Below, one piece after another: positions 48,479 through 58,901 of a stretch of 64,000 nt of DNA (position 1 is its first letter; the number at the start of each line of letters is the position of its first letter). The notes under the pieces were generated by a model. It was not told the origin of the DNA, did not search any database, and saw only the letters and a program-made list of their open reading frames with translations. Source of the stretch: Pelagibacterium montanilacus (GTDB lineage: Bacteria > Pseudomonadota > Alphaproteobacteria > Rhizobiales > Devosiaceae); the NCBI RefSeq assembly GCF_003992665.1, contig NZ_RZMX01000051.1:139794-203793 (forward strand). The letters run 5' to 3'. The position numbers and the translations under genes are program-made.

Positions 48479-48719
48479 TCCGATGTCTCCTTGCGCGAGG
48501 GGCGCTCGAGAGCGGCCCAGCGTTTGTTCCGATGGCGCCGCCGAGCGAGATACGCCTATCCGTATTTTCTGGCAGCGCCCTGATTATCACCGCTCCGCCA
48601 TGGGCAAAACCCGGAGGGTTGATCGGGGTGCACTTTTTTGCCCCGGGGCCAGCGGACTTCTCATGGGCGGGGAAACCCGATAGGAGGGGCCGAACCATCT
48701 GGCAGGACTCGGAGTGTCC

Positions 48720-49736
48720 ATGCGCATCCTCGTCACAGGCGCCGCAGGCTTCATCGGATTTCACCTCAGCCGGCGCCTGATCGCCGATGGCCATCTGGTT
48801 GTCGGCTTCGATGGCATGACCCCCTATTACGACGTGGCCCTCAAGGCGGCGCGGCGCGATATCCTTGCCTGCAGCAACGGCTTTCGGATGCACGAAGCCA
48901 TGCTCGAGGACACCGCCGCGCTGGCGGCCGCCGCCGAGGACTGCCGGCCGGACGTGATCGTGCATCTGGCGGCACAGGCGGGGGTCCGTTACAGCCTCGA
49001 GAACCCGCACGCCTATGTTGAGTCCAACCTCACGGGCACCTTCAACGTGCTCGAGGTCGCGCGGGAGCACCAGCCCGCCCATCTGCTGGTCGCCTCGACC
49101 AGTTCGGTCTATGGCGGAAACACGCAGATGCCGTTCCGCGAGACCGACACCACGGACGCACCGATGACGCTTTATGCGGCCACCAAGCGCTCGGGAGAGG
49201 CCATGAGCCATTCCTACGCCCATCTGTGGGGCCTGCCCACGACGTGCTTTCGGTTCTTTACCGTCTACGGACCGTGGGGCCGGCCGGACATGGCGCTGTT
49301 CAAATTCGTCGATGCCATGGAAAAGGGCCAGCCGATACCGGTCTATGGCGAGGGCCGCATGTCGCGGGACTTCACCTATATCGATGATCTGGTGGAATCG
49401 ATCGTCCGGCTCATTGCCCGCGCGCCCGAGCGCGACAAGCCGATCGAACTTGCAAAGGGCAGGGATTCGCTCTCTCCGGTCGCGCCCTGGCGGGTGGTCA
49501 ATATCGCGGGAGGCCAGCCTGTGGGCCTGATGGACTTCATCGAGGCCATTGAGGCGGCGACGGGCATCAGCGCCGAGCGCGAGATGCTGCCCATGCAGAA
49601 AGGGGACGTGGAGGCGACCTTCGCGGACCCCGAACTGCTCGAAGCCCTTACCGGTTATCTGCCATCCACCCCGGTCCCAGAAGGCGTTTCCGCCTTCGTG
49701 GAGTGGTACCGGCAATGGCGGCGGACAGCTCTATGA
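48720..49736 (+). CDS. UDP-glucuronate 4-epimerase
   Basis: 338-residue SDR epimerase: [35 protein letters not shown] (YxxxK) and [19 protein letters not shown], the last specific to UDP-GlcA 4-epimerases (LspL type). It makes UDP-galacturonate. CGGAG lies 5 bases before the ATG at 48720; a GTG two codons earlier is less likely. Divergent from ugd across 241 bases; it ends overlapping the sugar transferase by 6 bases tail to tail. Confidence 0.92.
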   Translation: MRILVTGAAGFIGFHLSRRLIADGHLVVGFDGMTPYYDVALKAARRDILACSNGFRMHEAMLEDTAALAAAAEDCRPDVIVHLAAQAGVRYSLENPHAYVESNLTGTFNVLEVAREHQPAHLLVASTSSVYGGNTQMPFRETDTTDAPMTLYAATKRSGEAMSHSYAHLWGLPTTCFRFFTVYGPWGRPDMALFKFVDAMEKGQPIPVYGEGRMSRDFTYIDDLVESIVRLIARAPERDKPIELAKGRDSLSPVAPWRVVNIAGGQPVGLMDFIEAIEAATGISAEREMLPMQKGDVEATFADPELLEALTGYLPSTPVPEGVSAFVEWYRQWRRTAL

Positions 49737-50489
49737 GGCGCGCCTGCCCCAGACCCGCGATGGTGTCATCGCGAGAATCCTGAGGTTGAGCGCCAGCGAT
49801 ACGTTCTGGACATAGGCGATGTCGTGGTCGAGCCGGGCGATAGCCTGGCGCTCGGTGTGAACCGGGCCGGTGAGACCATGAATCTGTGCCCAGCCCGTCA
49901 GGCCTGGACGCACAGCGAGCCTTGCATCGTAGGTCGGGCAGATATCGCGATAAAGTCCGGCGCCCGCGCGCATGTGCGGGACGTGGGGACGCGGGCCGAC
50001 CAGCGACATGTCTCCCATAAGAACATTGAACAGCTGCGGCAGCTCGTCGAGCGCCTTTTCGCGCAGCATCCGGCCCACTTCGGTGATCCTGGGATCATCC
50101 CACCGGACCGGATCGGCTCCTCGGGAATCGCAATGGCAGACGTGAAACGTCCTGAACTTGACGATCCGGAAGGGGCGGCCGACCAGCCCTTCGCGCTCCT
50201 GGAAAAAGAACGGATTTCCGCGGCTGCCGGCCATCACATGAAGCGCGATGCCCACCATGAGCGGGGACAGGGCCACGAGCCCGAACAGGCTGACAAGGAT
50301 GTCGATCGCCCTGATGGCCCCGCGCTCGATGAGGCCCATGCTGGACGATCGACCGGCCAGCGGTCGGCCTGCGTCCAGATAGACCTCGAGGCCCGAGGGC
50401 CGTTGCCGGCTTCGCCGTCCGGCCATTGCCCGAGTGCCCGGGCGCGTGCTCGCGTCCCGCCCGCTGCCTTGGGAAGCAATGTAGGCCAT
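49731..50489 (-). CDS. Undecaprenyl-phosphate sugar phosphotransferase (ExoY/WbaP type)
   Basis: 252 residues. One membrane segment (about 60-85), then [26 protein letters not shown] and [12 protein letters not shown], the catalytic core of initiating glycosyl-1-phosphate transferases. It transfers the first sugar phosphate to undecaprenyl phosphate. The N-terminal multi-membrane domain of full WbaP is absent, so it is the short ExoY form. GAGGAG precedes the ATG at a distance of 12 bases. Confidence 0.92.
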   Translation of the reverse strand: MAYIASQGSGRDASTRPGTRAMAGRRSRQRPSGLEVYLDAGRPLAGRSSSMGLIERGAIRAIDILVSLFGLVALSPLMVGIALHVMAGSRGNPFFFQEREGLVGRPFRIVKFRTFHVCHCDSRGADPVRWDDPRITEVGRMLREKALDELPQLFNVLMGDMSLVGPRPHVPHMRAGAGLYRDICPTYDARLAVRPGLTGWAQIHGLTGPVHTERQAIARLDHDIAYVQNVSLALNLRILAMTPSRVWGRRAS

Positions 50490-50671
50490 GTCTGCAATGC
50501 TCCTCGTCTCCGGGTGTCAAACCAACCCCAAGTTGAACTGCTCGCCCCTCTTATGGCTTGTCAGTAGTTTTGCTTAAAATTGATGCGGGGCGACCCCAAA
50601 ATTGAGGCACGCCGATCACATCGGCTTCCCTCCACAGGTTCTGCACAGAGTTTTCCACAACGCCAAAATGC

Positions 50672-50702
50672 AAAAAACCCCGCCGCCTCTCGGCGACGGG
50701 GC
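50672..50702 (-). terminator. Rho-independent terminator of pnp
   Basis: Stem CCCCGTCGCC / GGCGGCGGGG (one central mismatch, 4-base loop) followed on the minus strand by TTTTTTG. It starts about 38 bases past the pnp stop. Confidence 0.88.
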
Positions 50703-50739
50703 AATCATCAAACTCGAAAATTCGATGCCGGTGGGCGGA

Positions 50740-52875
50740 TCAGCCCTCGGCGTCTTCCTTTTCGATTTCCTTGCCGGTGGCCTGATCGACCACCTTCATG
50801 GACAGGCGAACCTTGCCGCGCTCGTCAAAGCCGAGGAGCTTGACCCACACCTTGTCGCCTTCCTTGACGACGTCGGTGGTCTTGCCTACGCGCTGATCGG
50901 CGAGCTGGGAGATGTGCACCAGACCGTCGCGCGAACCGAAGAAGTTCACGAAGGCACCGAAATCGGCCGTCTTGACCACGGTTCCCTGATAAACGACGCC
51001 CACTTCGGGCTCGTCGGTGATCGACTTGATCCACTTGATCGCCGCGTCGATGGCCTTGCCGTCCGAGGAGGCGACCTTGACGGTGCCGTCATCCTCGATG
51101 TTGACCTTGGCGCCGGTCTTCTCCACGATCTCGCGGATGATCTTGCCGCCGGTACCGATCACTTCACGGATCTTGTCGGTCGGGATCTTGAGGGTTTCGA
51201 TGCGCGGCGCGAACTCGCCGACTTCCGCACGGGCCGAGTCGATGGCCTTGGCCATCTCGCCCAGGATGTGGTTGCGGCCTTCATGGGCCTGGGCCAAGGC
51301 GACCTTCATGATCTCCTCGGTGATCCCGGCGATCTTGATGTCCATCTGGAGCGAGGTCACGCCCTCGGACGTACCGGCCACCTTGAAGTCCATGTCGCCA
51401 AGGTGATCCTCGTCACCCAGGATGTCCGAGAGAACGGCGTACTTGTCGCCCTCAAGGATCAGGCCCATGGCAATGCCCGATACCGCGCGCTTCATGGGAA
51501 CACCGGCATCCATCAGGGCCAGCGAGGTGCCGCAGACGGTCGCCATCGAGGACGAGCCGTTGGATTCGGTGATCTCGGAGACAACGCGCAGGGTGTAGGG
51601 AAATTCCTCGGCCGCGGGACGAACGGGGTTGATGGCGCGCCAGGCGAGCTTGCCGTGGCCGATCTCGCGACGGCCGGGCGAGCCGACGCGGCCGGCCTCG
51701 CCCACTGAGTAGGGCGGGAAATTGTAGTGCAGCATGAAGTTCTGCTTGGACGTGCCCTCGAGCGAGTCGATGAACTGCTCGTCCTCGCCGGTGCCCAGCG
51801 TTGCGACCACGAGGGCCTGGGTCTCGCCACGGGTAAAGAGCGCCGAGCCGTGCGTGCGGGGCAGAACCCCGACTTCGGACTGGATCGGACGGACCGTGGA
51901 GAGGTCGCGTCCATCGATACGGATCTTGGTGTCGAGGATGTTCCAGCGCACGATCTTGGCCTGGAGCGACTTGAACACGGCGCTGACCTGTTCAGGGGTG
52001 AAGCGTGCCTCGCCCTCTTCAGGCAGGAAGTGCGCCTTGACCCTGGACTTGACCGCGTCGACCGCAGCGTAGCGGGTCTGCTTGTCGGTGTTCTTGTAGG
52101 CAGCGCGCAGGTCGTCCTCGACGAGCTTGAGCATCTCGCCCTCGAGCTCGGAGTGATCCTCGGGGGTGAACTCGCGCGGATCCTTGGCAGCCAGTTCGGC
52201 GAGCTTGATGATCGCGTCGATGACCTTCTGGCTCTGGGTGTGGCCGTACATCACGGCGCCGAGCATCACGTCCTCGGGCAGTTCCTTGGCTTCTGATTCC
52301 ACCATGAGCACCGCGTCATGGGTGCCGGCCATGATCAGGTCGAGCTTGGAATCGGACCGGCGGTCGATGGGCGTGTTGAGCACGTATTCGCCGTCGATAT
52401 AACCCACGCGCGCCGCGCCGATCGGGCCCATGAAGGGAATGCCCGAAATCGTCAGCGCTGCGGAGGTGGCGACCATGGCGAGCACATCGGGCTCGTTTTC
52501 CATGTCGTGCTGGAGGACCGTGACGATGACCTGGGTCTCGTGCTTGTAGCCGGCGGGAAACAGCGGCCGGATGGGACGGTCGATCAGACGGCAGATGAGG
52601 GTCTCGGATTCGCTCGGCCGGCCTTCGCGCTTGAAAAAGCCGCCCGGGATCTTGCCGGCTGCGAAGTATTTTTCCTGATAGTTGACCGTGAGCGGGAAGA
52701 AGTCGACGCCCGCTTTGGGCTCCTTGGCCGAGACGACGGTGGCGAGGACAACGGTCTCGCCCAGGGTGGCGACGACGGCGCCATCGGCCTGGCGGGCGAC
52801 CTTGCCGGTCTCGAGCGTGAGCGGCTGTCCGCCCCAGTCGAGTTCGACCTTGTGGTGATTGAAATTGATCGTCAT
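50740..52875 (-). CDS. pnp: Polyribonucleotide nucleotidyltransferase (PNPase)
   Basis: 711-residue 3'-to-5' phosphorolytic exoribonuclease, core of the RNA degradosome. Two RNase PH domains are followed by a KH domain ([19 protein letters not shown]) and an S1 domain ([23 protein letters not shown]). Start at [12 protein letters not shown]; further upstream frame is non-conserved. rpsO lies upstream across 285 bases holding a large hairpin. Confidence 0.97.
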   Translation of the reverse strand: MTINFNHHKVELDWGGQPLTLETGKVARQADGAVVATLGETVVLATVVSAKEPKAGVDFFPLTVNYQEKYFAAGKIPGGFFKREGRPSESETLICRLIDRPIRPLFPAGYKHETQVIVTVLQHDMENEPDVLAMVATSAALTISGIPFMGPIGAARVGYIDGEYVLNTPIDRRSDSKLDLIMAGTHDAVLMVESEAKELPEDVMLGAVMYGHTQSQKVIDAIIKLAELAAKDPREFTPEDHSELEGEMLKLVEDDLRAAYKNTDKQTRYAAVDAVKSRVKAHFLPEEGEARFTPEQVSAVFKSLQAKIVRWNILDTKIRIDGRDLSTVRPIQSEVGVLPRTHGSALFTRGETQALVVATLGTGEDEQFIDSLEGTSKQNFMLHYNFPPYSVGEAGRVGSPGRREIGHGKLAWRAINPVRPAAEEFPYTLRVVSEITESNGSSSMATVCGTSLALMDAGVPMKRAVSGIAMGLILEGDKYAVLSDILGDEDHLGDMDFKVAGTSEGVTSLQMDIKIAGITEEIMKVALAQAHEGRNHILGEMAKAIDSARAEVGEFAPRIETLKIPTDKIREVIGTGGKIIREIVEKTGAKVNIEDDGTVKVASSDGKAIDAAIKWIKSITDEPEVGVVYQGTVVKTADFGAFVNFFGSRDGLVHISQLADQRVGKTTDVVKEGDKVWVKLLGFDERGKVRLSMKVVDQATGKEIEKEDAEG

Positions 52876-53113
52876 TGCGTCATATCCGAATTTTCCGCGC
52901 CCCTCCCACCGGATGCCCGGCAGCAGCGGGAGGCGGATGCCGGCCCTTGCAAGGAACATGGACAAGACGGCGAGAGATTTCGCATGCGGGGGGAAGCGAA
53001 ATCTCCGGCGATCCTGCCATGCCCCGGGAGCGGGGGCAGGCGGTTCATGTGCCGGGCGGCCGAATTGCCGGACCGGCGGGTCGCGCCTTTCGGGATCGGA
53101 GGACCCCAAAGGC

Positions 53114-53150
53114 GGGAGTGCGGATATGGCCACTGGCCGACCCGCACTCC
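53114..53150 (-). promoter_or_regulatory. Hairpin between rpsO and pnp
   Basis: 9-bp stem GGAGTGCGG / CCGCACTCC with a 19-base loop that can itself fold (TGGCCACTGGCCGA). It starts 11 bases past the rpsO stop. There is no strong T-tract. By analogy with the E. coli rpsO-pnp region it could be a partial terminator or an RNase III processing site; this is inference. Confidence 0.5.
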
Positions 53151-53160
53151 GTGCACTTTC

Positions 53161-53430
53161 CTAGCGGCGGATGCCGAGCCGGGAAATCAGCTTCTGATAG
53201 CGCGCCTCGTCGCCACGCTTGACATAGTCAAGCAGGCTGCGACGGGTCGAGACCAGCTTCAGGAGGCCGCGCCGGGAGTGGTTGTCCTTGGCGTGGGTCT
53301 TGAAGTGCTCGGTCAGGTTGGTGATCCGCTCGGTGAGGATCGCAACCTGGACTTCCGGAGAACCGGTATCGCCGTCCTTGGTCGCGTAATCCTTGATGAG
53401 CTCAGCCTTGCGCTCGGGTGTAATCGACAT
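53161..53430 (-). CDS. rpsO: 30S ribosomal protein S15
   Basis: 89-residue primary 16S-binding protein. Full family signature including [30 protein letters not shown] and RRSLLDYVK. Upstream of pnp as usual; truB, its usual upstream neighbour, is here separated by a histidine kinase gene. Confidence 0.97.
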   Translation of the reverse strand: MSITPERKAELIKDYATKDGDTGSPEVQVAILTERITNLTEHFKTHAKDNHSRRGLLKLVSTRRSLLDYVKRGDEARYQKLISRLGIRR

Positions 53431-53617
53431 CGGACAATCCTTTCGAGATCGAGGAAAGTGGGACGCCAGGACCGGGATGTCGTCCAGCCATGGCCATGGA
53501 AAAACCGACAGGCGGGAGACGTCCCACTGCCGATTGCGCTCCATATAGTCCAATCGTGGCGAAAAGAGAAGCCCCGCCGCTGTGGGGGGCCTATCGGGCA
53601 CGAGGCGGCAGAGCCTC

Positions 53618-55339
53618 TCAGTTGCCATCCTCGTCGTCGGTATCCTCGGAATGCTCGCGGTCGGGATCGATCTTGTCGAGGGGAATCGAGAACACCCACT
53701 CGATGCCGTCGTCGTGGACGAGGCGCTCGACGTCGGCGGCAAGCGTGCCCCCGACCATCTTGGTGAGAACCACCGTGCCAAAGCCCTTGCGATCGGACGG
53801 GGGGACGAACCCGGGCAAGTGCTCGCGCCAGGAAAGGTGCAGCCGGGCGCCCCCTGCCCGGTTCCAGTTCACTTCCAGCCTGCCGTCGGGCACCGAGAAC
53901 GCGCCGTATTTGGACGCGTTGGTCGCCATCTCGTGCGCGGCCATGCCCAGAACCTGGGCAGCCTGGACGTTGAGCCGCACCGCGGGGCCGGTCTTGACGA
54001 TCCGCGCGGGGTCTTCGGGGCGGAAGGGGTCGATCTGGGTCTTGATGAGCTCACGCAGGCCGATACCGGTTGCGCCCTGGGTGACCAGGAGATCGGTGGA
54101 GCGGGCGAGGCCGATGATACGGTGCTGGAAGTTTTCTATGAACTGCTCGACCGAAGCCGAGCCTTGCGCGGTCTGTTTGGCCATCGAGGAGATGACCGAA
54201 AGCTGGTTCTTGGCCCGGTGGGCCAACTCGCGCATCAGGAACCGGACCTCGGCATCGGCCTCCCTGCGCTTTTCAGCGGCATCGGCAAGCGCGGTCGAGA
54301 CCAGCGCCAGCTCCTTGACAGGATAGTCGACGGGGGCGATGGGCTCTCCGGCGCCAAAACTGCGGGCCTGCCGGGCAAGACCGCGCACAGGACGGGCGAT
54401 CTGCCGGGCAACAACCGATGCCACAAGCGCGGCCAGACCGGCTATAGCCAGCCCGCCGAACACCAGCCACAGCAGGGTGGTGCGCAAGGGGCTGGCGACG
54501 ACCGAAACAGGCGCCCATGCCACCACGTACCAGCCGGTGAGCACCGAGCGCTGGGTGATCGTCTTGTAGCTCTCGCCCTCGACCTCACGCTCGCGCCAGC
54601 GTAGCGACGTCCCGGACCCCTCGACAAGCGGAACAAAGAGCTGTTCGCCCGATTCGGCCGTATCCTGGGAGGCGGCGATCACCGTGTTGGTTCCATCCAC
54701 GAGCGCCACGTGCCAGCCCGTTGCCAGCTCCCGCGTGAGCAGGGCATTGGCGAGGTTGCCAGCGTTCTGGGTCAGGATGACCACCTCTCTGCCGCCCCCG
54801 CCGCCGGGTCTCTGGATCATGACGTTGAACACCCAGTCCTCGGCGGTATTGCCCCAGAACAGCGGAGAGACCACCGCATCGGTGGTCTCGAGCGCCCGTC
54901 GGGCCGATGAGGGATCGGACATGGGGCTGAGCGGAGAGCCGTAGGGCACTCTGGTATTGAGCAGCTGGTTGAAGTTCTCATCGATCAGGATGAGATCGGA
55001 GCCCGTGCCCTCGAGCGCGGCCTGGGCGTGGCCGTGGAAGCGGGCCAGGTCGTTGTCGGCCAGCGATTCCACCGTCGCGAGCACCCGCAGGGTGGTGATC
55101 ATCCCCGCGATCTCGCGCTCGACGGACTGGAGAACCGAGCGCGTGGTGGCGACGGTGAAGGTCTCCACCACCTCTTCCTGGGCGATGTTGTTCCTCTGGA
55201 GCAGAACCCCGGAAAAGGCGAGGACCGGCACGAGGATGATGGCCATCAGAAGGGCAAGGTAGAACAGGATCGGCCGCGCCTTACGCGAACGCTTCGGGCT
55301 CGGTCTGTCGGGGGATGTATCGTAAGCGGGAGAGGACAT
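53618..55339 (-). CDS. HWE-family sensor histidine kinase
   Basis: 573 residues. Membrane segments at about 24-46 and 287-310 flank an extracytoplasmic sensor region (Cache-like by layout), followed by a HAMP-like linker. The kinase has the HWE phospho-acceptor [13 protein letters not shown] (His374), [14 protein letters not shown] in the ATPase domain and the WxE triplet (WRE). No response regulator lies beside it; partner unknown. Inserted between truB and rpsO. Confidence 0.87.
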   Translation of the reverse strand: MSSPAYDTSPDRPSPKRSRKARPILFYLALLMAIILVPVLAFSGVLLQRNNIAQEEVVETFTVATTRSVLQSVEREIAGMITTLRVLATVESLADNDLARFHGHAQAALEGTGSDLILIDENFNQLLNTRVPYGSPLSPMSDPSSARRALETTDAVVSPLFWGNTAEDWVFNVMIQRPGGGGGREVVILTQNAGNLANALLTRELATGWHVALVDGTNTVIAASQDTAESGEQLFVPLVEGSGTSLRWREREVEGESYKTITQRSVLTGWYVVAWAPVSVVASPLRTTLLWLVFGGLAIAGLAALVASVVARQIARPVRGLARQARSFGAGEPIAPVDYPVKELALVSTALADAAEKRREADAEVRFLMRELAHRAKNQLSVISSMAKQTAQGSASVEQFIENFQHRIIGLARSTDLLVTQGATGIGLRELIKTQIDPFRPEDPARIVKTGPAVRLNVQAAQVLGMAAHEMATNASKYGAFSVPDGRLEVNWNRAGGARLHLSWREHLPGFVPPSDRKGFGTVVLTKMVGGTLAADVERLVHDDGIEWVFSIPLDKIDPDREHSEDTDDEDGN

Positions 55340-55439
55340 GGAGGCAGGCCAGAATGGTCATCGGGGCCATCCGACACCCGGCCGCCCTAGTTGACAAAAA
55401 CTTTAAGACCATGCCCCGGCCGGGTAAAGTGCTGCCCGG

Positions 55440-56354
55440 TCACACCGAAGGCAAAATCACCCGGCGGGGCTTGAACTGGCCGTTTTCCACATGGCCGACC
55501 GCCACCGCTTCACCTTTGGTGCTCGCCCATGCCGGGTCGAGTTCGACCGGGGCGTCCCGGCCCACGAGAAGCACGGGATTGCCGAGCCGGATCGTCATGG
55601 CCTGGCGGGCGTCGACCCGCACTTCCTCGACCTCTCCAAGCCCGGCTGCGACCGGCAACAGCATGGCGTCGCGCTCGTCGGGCGATGCAGCCTCGAAGGC
55701 GGCGAAATCGACCGCTGAGGCCTCGCCGAACACGCCGACGCGGCTGCGCCGCAGGGCGCCCACATGGCCACGCGTCCCCAGAGCGAGGGCCAGATCGCGG
55801 GCGAGCGCGCGGATATAGGTTCCCTTGGCGCAGGTGACCTCGAACCGGGAGCGCTCGGGGGTGTGATCGAGGAGATCGAAGGCGTCGATCTCGACCGTGC
55901 GCTCGGGCAGGTCGACCACCTCACCGGCGCGTGCCAGATCATAGGCTCGTTCGCCGGCGACCTTGAGAGCCGAGAACTGCGGGGGAATTTGGGTGACCGC
56001 GCCGCGGAACGCGGGAAGCGCAGCCTCAATGTCCTCACGGGTCGGCCGGTGATCGGAGGTCTCGATGACCTCGCCCTCGGTATCGTCGGTGCTGGTCTGG
56101 CTGCCCCAGACGAGCTCGAATACATAGACCTTGGTGCCGTCCTGGACGAAGGGCACGGTCTTTGTCGCCTCGCCAAAGGCAATGGGCAGAAGGCCCGTTG
56201 CGAGGGGATCGAGCGTGCCGGCATGGCCGGCCTTCTTGGCCCCCATCAGCCAGCGCAGCTTGCCGACCGCCTCGGTCGAGCTCATGTCATAGGGCTTGTC
56301 GAGCACCAGCCAGCCCGAAATGGCGCGCTTGACGCGCTTTTTCTGTTCGCTCAC
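55440..56354 (-). CDS. truB: tRNA pseudouridine(55) synthase
   Basis: 304 residues. The catalytic Asp is in GHAGTLDPLATGLLP, and TCAKGTYIRALARDLA is a second TruB motif. Makes pseudouridine 55 in all elongator tRNAs. It follows rbfA by 80 bases. Confidence 0.95.
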   Translation of the reverse strand: MSEQKKRVKRAISGWLVLDKPYDMSSTEAVGKLRWLMGAKKAGHAGTLDPLATGLLPIAFGEATKTVPFVQDGTKVYVFELVWGSQTSTDDTEGEVIETSDHRPTREDIEAALPAFRGAVTQIPPQFSALKVAGERAYDLARAGEVVDLPERTVEIDAFDLLDHTPERSRFEVTCAKGTYIRALARDLALALGTRGHVGALRRSRVGVFGEASAVDFAAFEAASPDERDAMLLPVAAGLGEVEEVRVDARQAMTIRLGNPVLLVGRDAPVELDPAWASTKGEAVAVGHVENGQFKPRRVILPSV

Positions 56355-56434
56355 CTGCGATCGCCTCTTGTTGGTGCTTTTTGAATTGCTGCGCTCCCCG
56401 ACCGGGTCCGTGTGGCCACGTTCCCGGCAGCGCT

Positions 56435-56863
56435 TCAGTGGTCGTCGCGCTCGCCGGGCTCGTCGTCCTCTTCTCGCGGGCCAAGGTCGCGCTGCACGCG
56501 CTCGGACCGGAGAATCGCATCGATACGGCCGAACTCGTCGAAGGTGGTGTCCACGAAGAACTTGAACTCGGGCGCGAATTTGAGTTCGAGCGCGGGGGCA
56601 AGGCGGCCGCGGATGAACCTGGCATGCTGGTTGAGCGCCTCGGCGACTTCCTGCGCATGCTCGCCGCCGAGCGGCATCACATACACATTGGCGAGCTTGA
56701 GATCGGGGGTCATGCGCACTTCGGGCACGGTGACCGTCACCGTCTCGAGCAGATCGTCGATGATCTCCCCGCGCGCAAGCATGGCCGACAATTCCTGTCG
56801 CACGCGTTCTGCGACGCGCAGCATGCGTTGGGAAGGACCGGTGGTTTTCGTGTTACGTGCCAT
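56435..56863 (-). CDS. rbfA: 30S ribosome-binding factor A
   Basis: About 142 residues of KH-like fold (SQRMLRVAERVRQELS, VTVPEVRMTPDLKLANVYV) with an acidic C-terminal tail. Helps late 30S maturation. Start ambiguous: ATGs at 56863, 56875 and 56881 and a TTG at 56899 are in frame, none with a clear ribosome site. infB, its usual upstream neighbour, is absent. Confidence 0.9.
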   Translation of the reverse strand: MARNTKTTGPSQRMLRVAERVRQELSAMLARGEIIDDLLETVTVTVPEVRMTPDLKLANVYVMPLGGEHAQEVAEALNQHARFIRGRLAPALELKFAPEFKFFVDTTFDEFGRIDAILRSERVQRDLGPREEDDEPGERDDH

Positions 56864-56895
56864 TGGCGCGGACATAGGCATGATCGGCGCGCGCG

Positions 56896-57783
56896 TCAAT
56901 CATCGTGTTGTGCGCCGCGCTCGCGCTCGAGGATCGCGGCAAGGCCGGCCCGGTAGTCGGGATGGATGAAGCGATAGTCCAGCGCCGTGCAGATCGCGGC
57001 GTTGGAGAGCTTGCGGTTGTTGGCGTAAAAGCTCCGCGCCATGGGCGAGAGATCGGCGCTCTCAAAGTCGATTTCCGGCGGAGGGGCGACGCCCAGCAGC
57101 GCCGCTGCGTGGGTGATGACGTCCTGGGGCGGGGCTGGTGCCCCGTCCGCGACGTTGAAGAGCCCCTCGAGCCTGCGCTCGGCGGCGAGCGCGGTGATCC
57201 CGGCGATGTCGTCCACATGCACGCGGTTGAACACCTGGCCGGGCTTGACGATGCGGCGCGCATTGCCGGCCCTGAGCTTGTCGAAGGCGGAGCGGCCCGG
57301 GCCGTAAATCCCGGCGAGCCGGAGGATGGCGAGGGGCACATCGCGTTTGTGGGCGAGCGCCCGCCATCCGGCTTCTGCCTCAAGCCGGCGCGCGAGCCGG
57401 GCATTGGTGCCCGCGACCTCTGCGGTTTCGTCGATCCAGCCGCCATCGGAGCGGGTATAGACCCCGATGGTGGAATAATAGCCGATCCATGCGAGAGTGC
57501 GATTGTCGGCAAGGTCCTCGCCAAGCGCCGCAAGCCCGGGGTCTCCGGCCTTGTCGGGCGGAGCCGAGACGAGAAGGTGGCTCGCCGATCGTGCGGCGGC
57601 GCGCAGCCCCTCGTCGGCGCCGTCCTCGGTCAGCACGTGCGCCTCAAAGCCCCGTTCGGCCTGTAGGGCGCGTGCCTCGGGGGTGCGGGCGGTGACAATC
57701 ACGGCCATGTCGGGATGGCTGGATCTGAGCCGGGCGATCGCGGCCCGGGCGGAATATCCCGCGCCGATGACGAGAAGGGTCAT
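56896..57783 (-). CDS. SDR-family NAD(P)-dependent epimerase-like protein
   Basis: 295 residues or so with a Rossmann start MTLLVIGAGYSARAAIARL, then YYSTIGVYTRSDGGWIDE and LAGIYGPGRSAFDKL, as in YeeZ-type SDR proteins. The usual catalytic YxxxK is not obvious, so activity is uncertain. The ATG overlaps the queG stop (ATGA). Confidence 0.82.
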   Translation of the reverse strand: MTLLVIGAGYSARAAIARLRSSHPDMAVIVTARTPEARALQAERGFEAHVLTEDGADEGLRAAARSASHLLVSAPPDKAGDPGLAALGEDLADNRTLAWIGYYSTIGVYTRSDGGWIDETAEVAGTNARLARRLEAEAGWRALAHKRDVPLAILRLAGIYGPGRSAFDKLRAGNARRIVKPGQVFNRVHVDDIAGITALAAERRLEGLFNVADGAPAPPQDVITHAAALLGVAPPPEIDFESADLSPMARSFYANNRKLSNAAICTALDYRFIHPDYRAGLAAILERERGAQHDD

Positions 57784-58901
57784 TGCAGCCATTCGGAACG
57801 CACCTCCGGGTCGGTTTCCATACCAAGGGCCTTCTCGCGCAAGGGCGCGAGCCGGGCCGGGCTCGCCAGCTCGCCCAGCGCCCATGCGGCCATGCCGCGC
57901 ACCAGCGGGCTTTGGGCCTCCAGATGGGCGCTCACCGGTTCGATGAGCGCCTCATCGCCTGAATTGCCGGCGGCCACGAGACAATTGCGCATGAAGCGGG
58001 CCCAGCCCAGACGCTTGACCGGGGTTCCGGCAAAAAGGCTGCGAAAGCCCGCATCATCGAGGCCCAGCAGATCGGCCAGCCTTGTGTCCGAAAGGGCCGG
58101 ATCGAGCGCGAGGCGCATCTCGGCCGTGGCGCGGGCGAACTTGTTCCAGGGGCAGACGGCCACGCAATCGTCGCAGCCGAACACGCGGTTGCCCATGGGC
58201 TTGCGATAGGCGCGCGGGATCTGCCCCTCGTGCTCATTGTTGTAGTAGGCAAGGCATTTGCGCGCATCGAGCCGGAATGGACCGGAAAACGCGTCGGTGG
58301 GGCAGACATCGAGGCAGCGCGTGCAGGTGCCGCAGTTTTCCGGGTGCGCCGGGTCGGGAGGCAGCTCGGCATCGGTGAAGATGGTGCCCAGAAACAGGAA
58401 CGATCCATGCCGGCGCGAGACGAGCACGCTGTGCTTGCCCTGCCAGCCGATGCCGGCGGCCTCACCCAAGGGCTTTTCCATGACCGGGGCGGTGTCGACG
58501 AAGACCTTGACCCGGGCATCGGCGCGCCGGGCCAGGAGGCCCGCCAGCTCCTTGAGCTTGCCCTTGATCACCTCGTGATAGTCGCGCCGCCGGGCATAGA
58601 CCGAAATGTTGCCGAGCCCGGAATCATCGAGGCGGGCCATGGGATCGGTGGGCGGCGCATAACTCATGCCGAGCACGATCACCGAGCGCGCCTCCGGCCA
58701 GAGCGCCCGGGGCGCGCCGCGGCGGTCGGCGGTCTCGGCCATCCAGACCATGCCGGCGTGCCAGCCCTCATCGAGCGCGTGCCCGAGCCGCCCGGGCAGA
58801 TCGGGGCGGTCATCGGCGGCGGCTATGCCGAAGGCATCAAATCCCAGAGCCTCGGCTCGCGCCTTGAGTTCGGCGACGATCCTGCCGGCATCAAGGGTCA
58901 A
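57780..58901 (-). CDS. queG: Epoxyqueuosine reductase
   Basis: 373 residues. Cobalamin-dependent Fe-S enzyme completing queuosine in tRNA. Two 4Fe-4S motifs: CGTCTRCLDVCPTDAF and CDDCVAVCPWNKFA. A C-terminal HEAT-like region follows. Overlapped at both ends by its neighbours, so the GST-queG-SDR genes form one operon. Confidence 0.94.
   Translation of the reverse strand: MTLDAGRIVAELKARAEALGFDAFGIAAADDRPDLPGRLGHALDEGWHAGMVWMAETADRRGAPRALWPEARSVIVLGMSYAPPTDPMARLDDSGLGNISVYARRRDYHEVIKGKLKELAGLLARRADARVKVFVDTAPVMEKPLGEAAGIGWQGKHSVLVSRRHGSFLFLGTIFTDAELPPDPAHPENCGTCTRCLDVCPTDAFSGPFRLDARKCLAYYNNEHEGQIPRAYRKPMGNRVFGCDDCVAVCPWNKFARATAEMRLALDPALSDTRLADLLGLDDAGFRSLFAGTPVKRLGWARFMRNCLVAAGNSGDEALIEPVSAHLEAQSPLVRGMAAWALGELASPARLAPLREKALGMETDPEVRSEWLQ

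Noticed and set aside
48550-48565. ATACG-6-CGTAT inverted repeat between ugd and the epimerase as an operator
   Set aside because: Only 5 bp arms and no second copy seen; too short to separate from chance.
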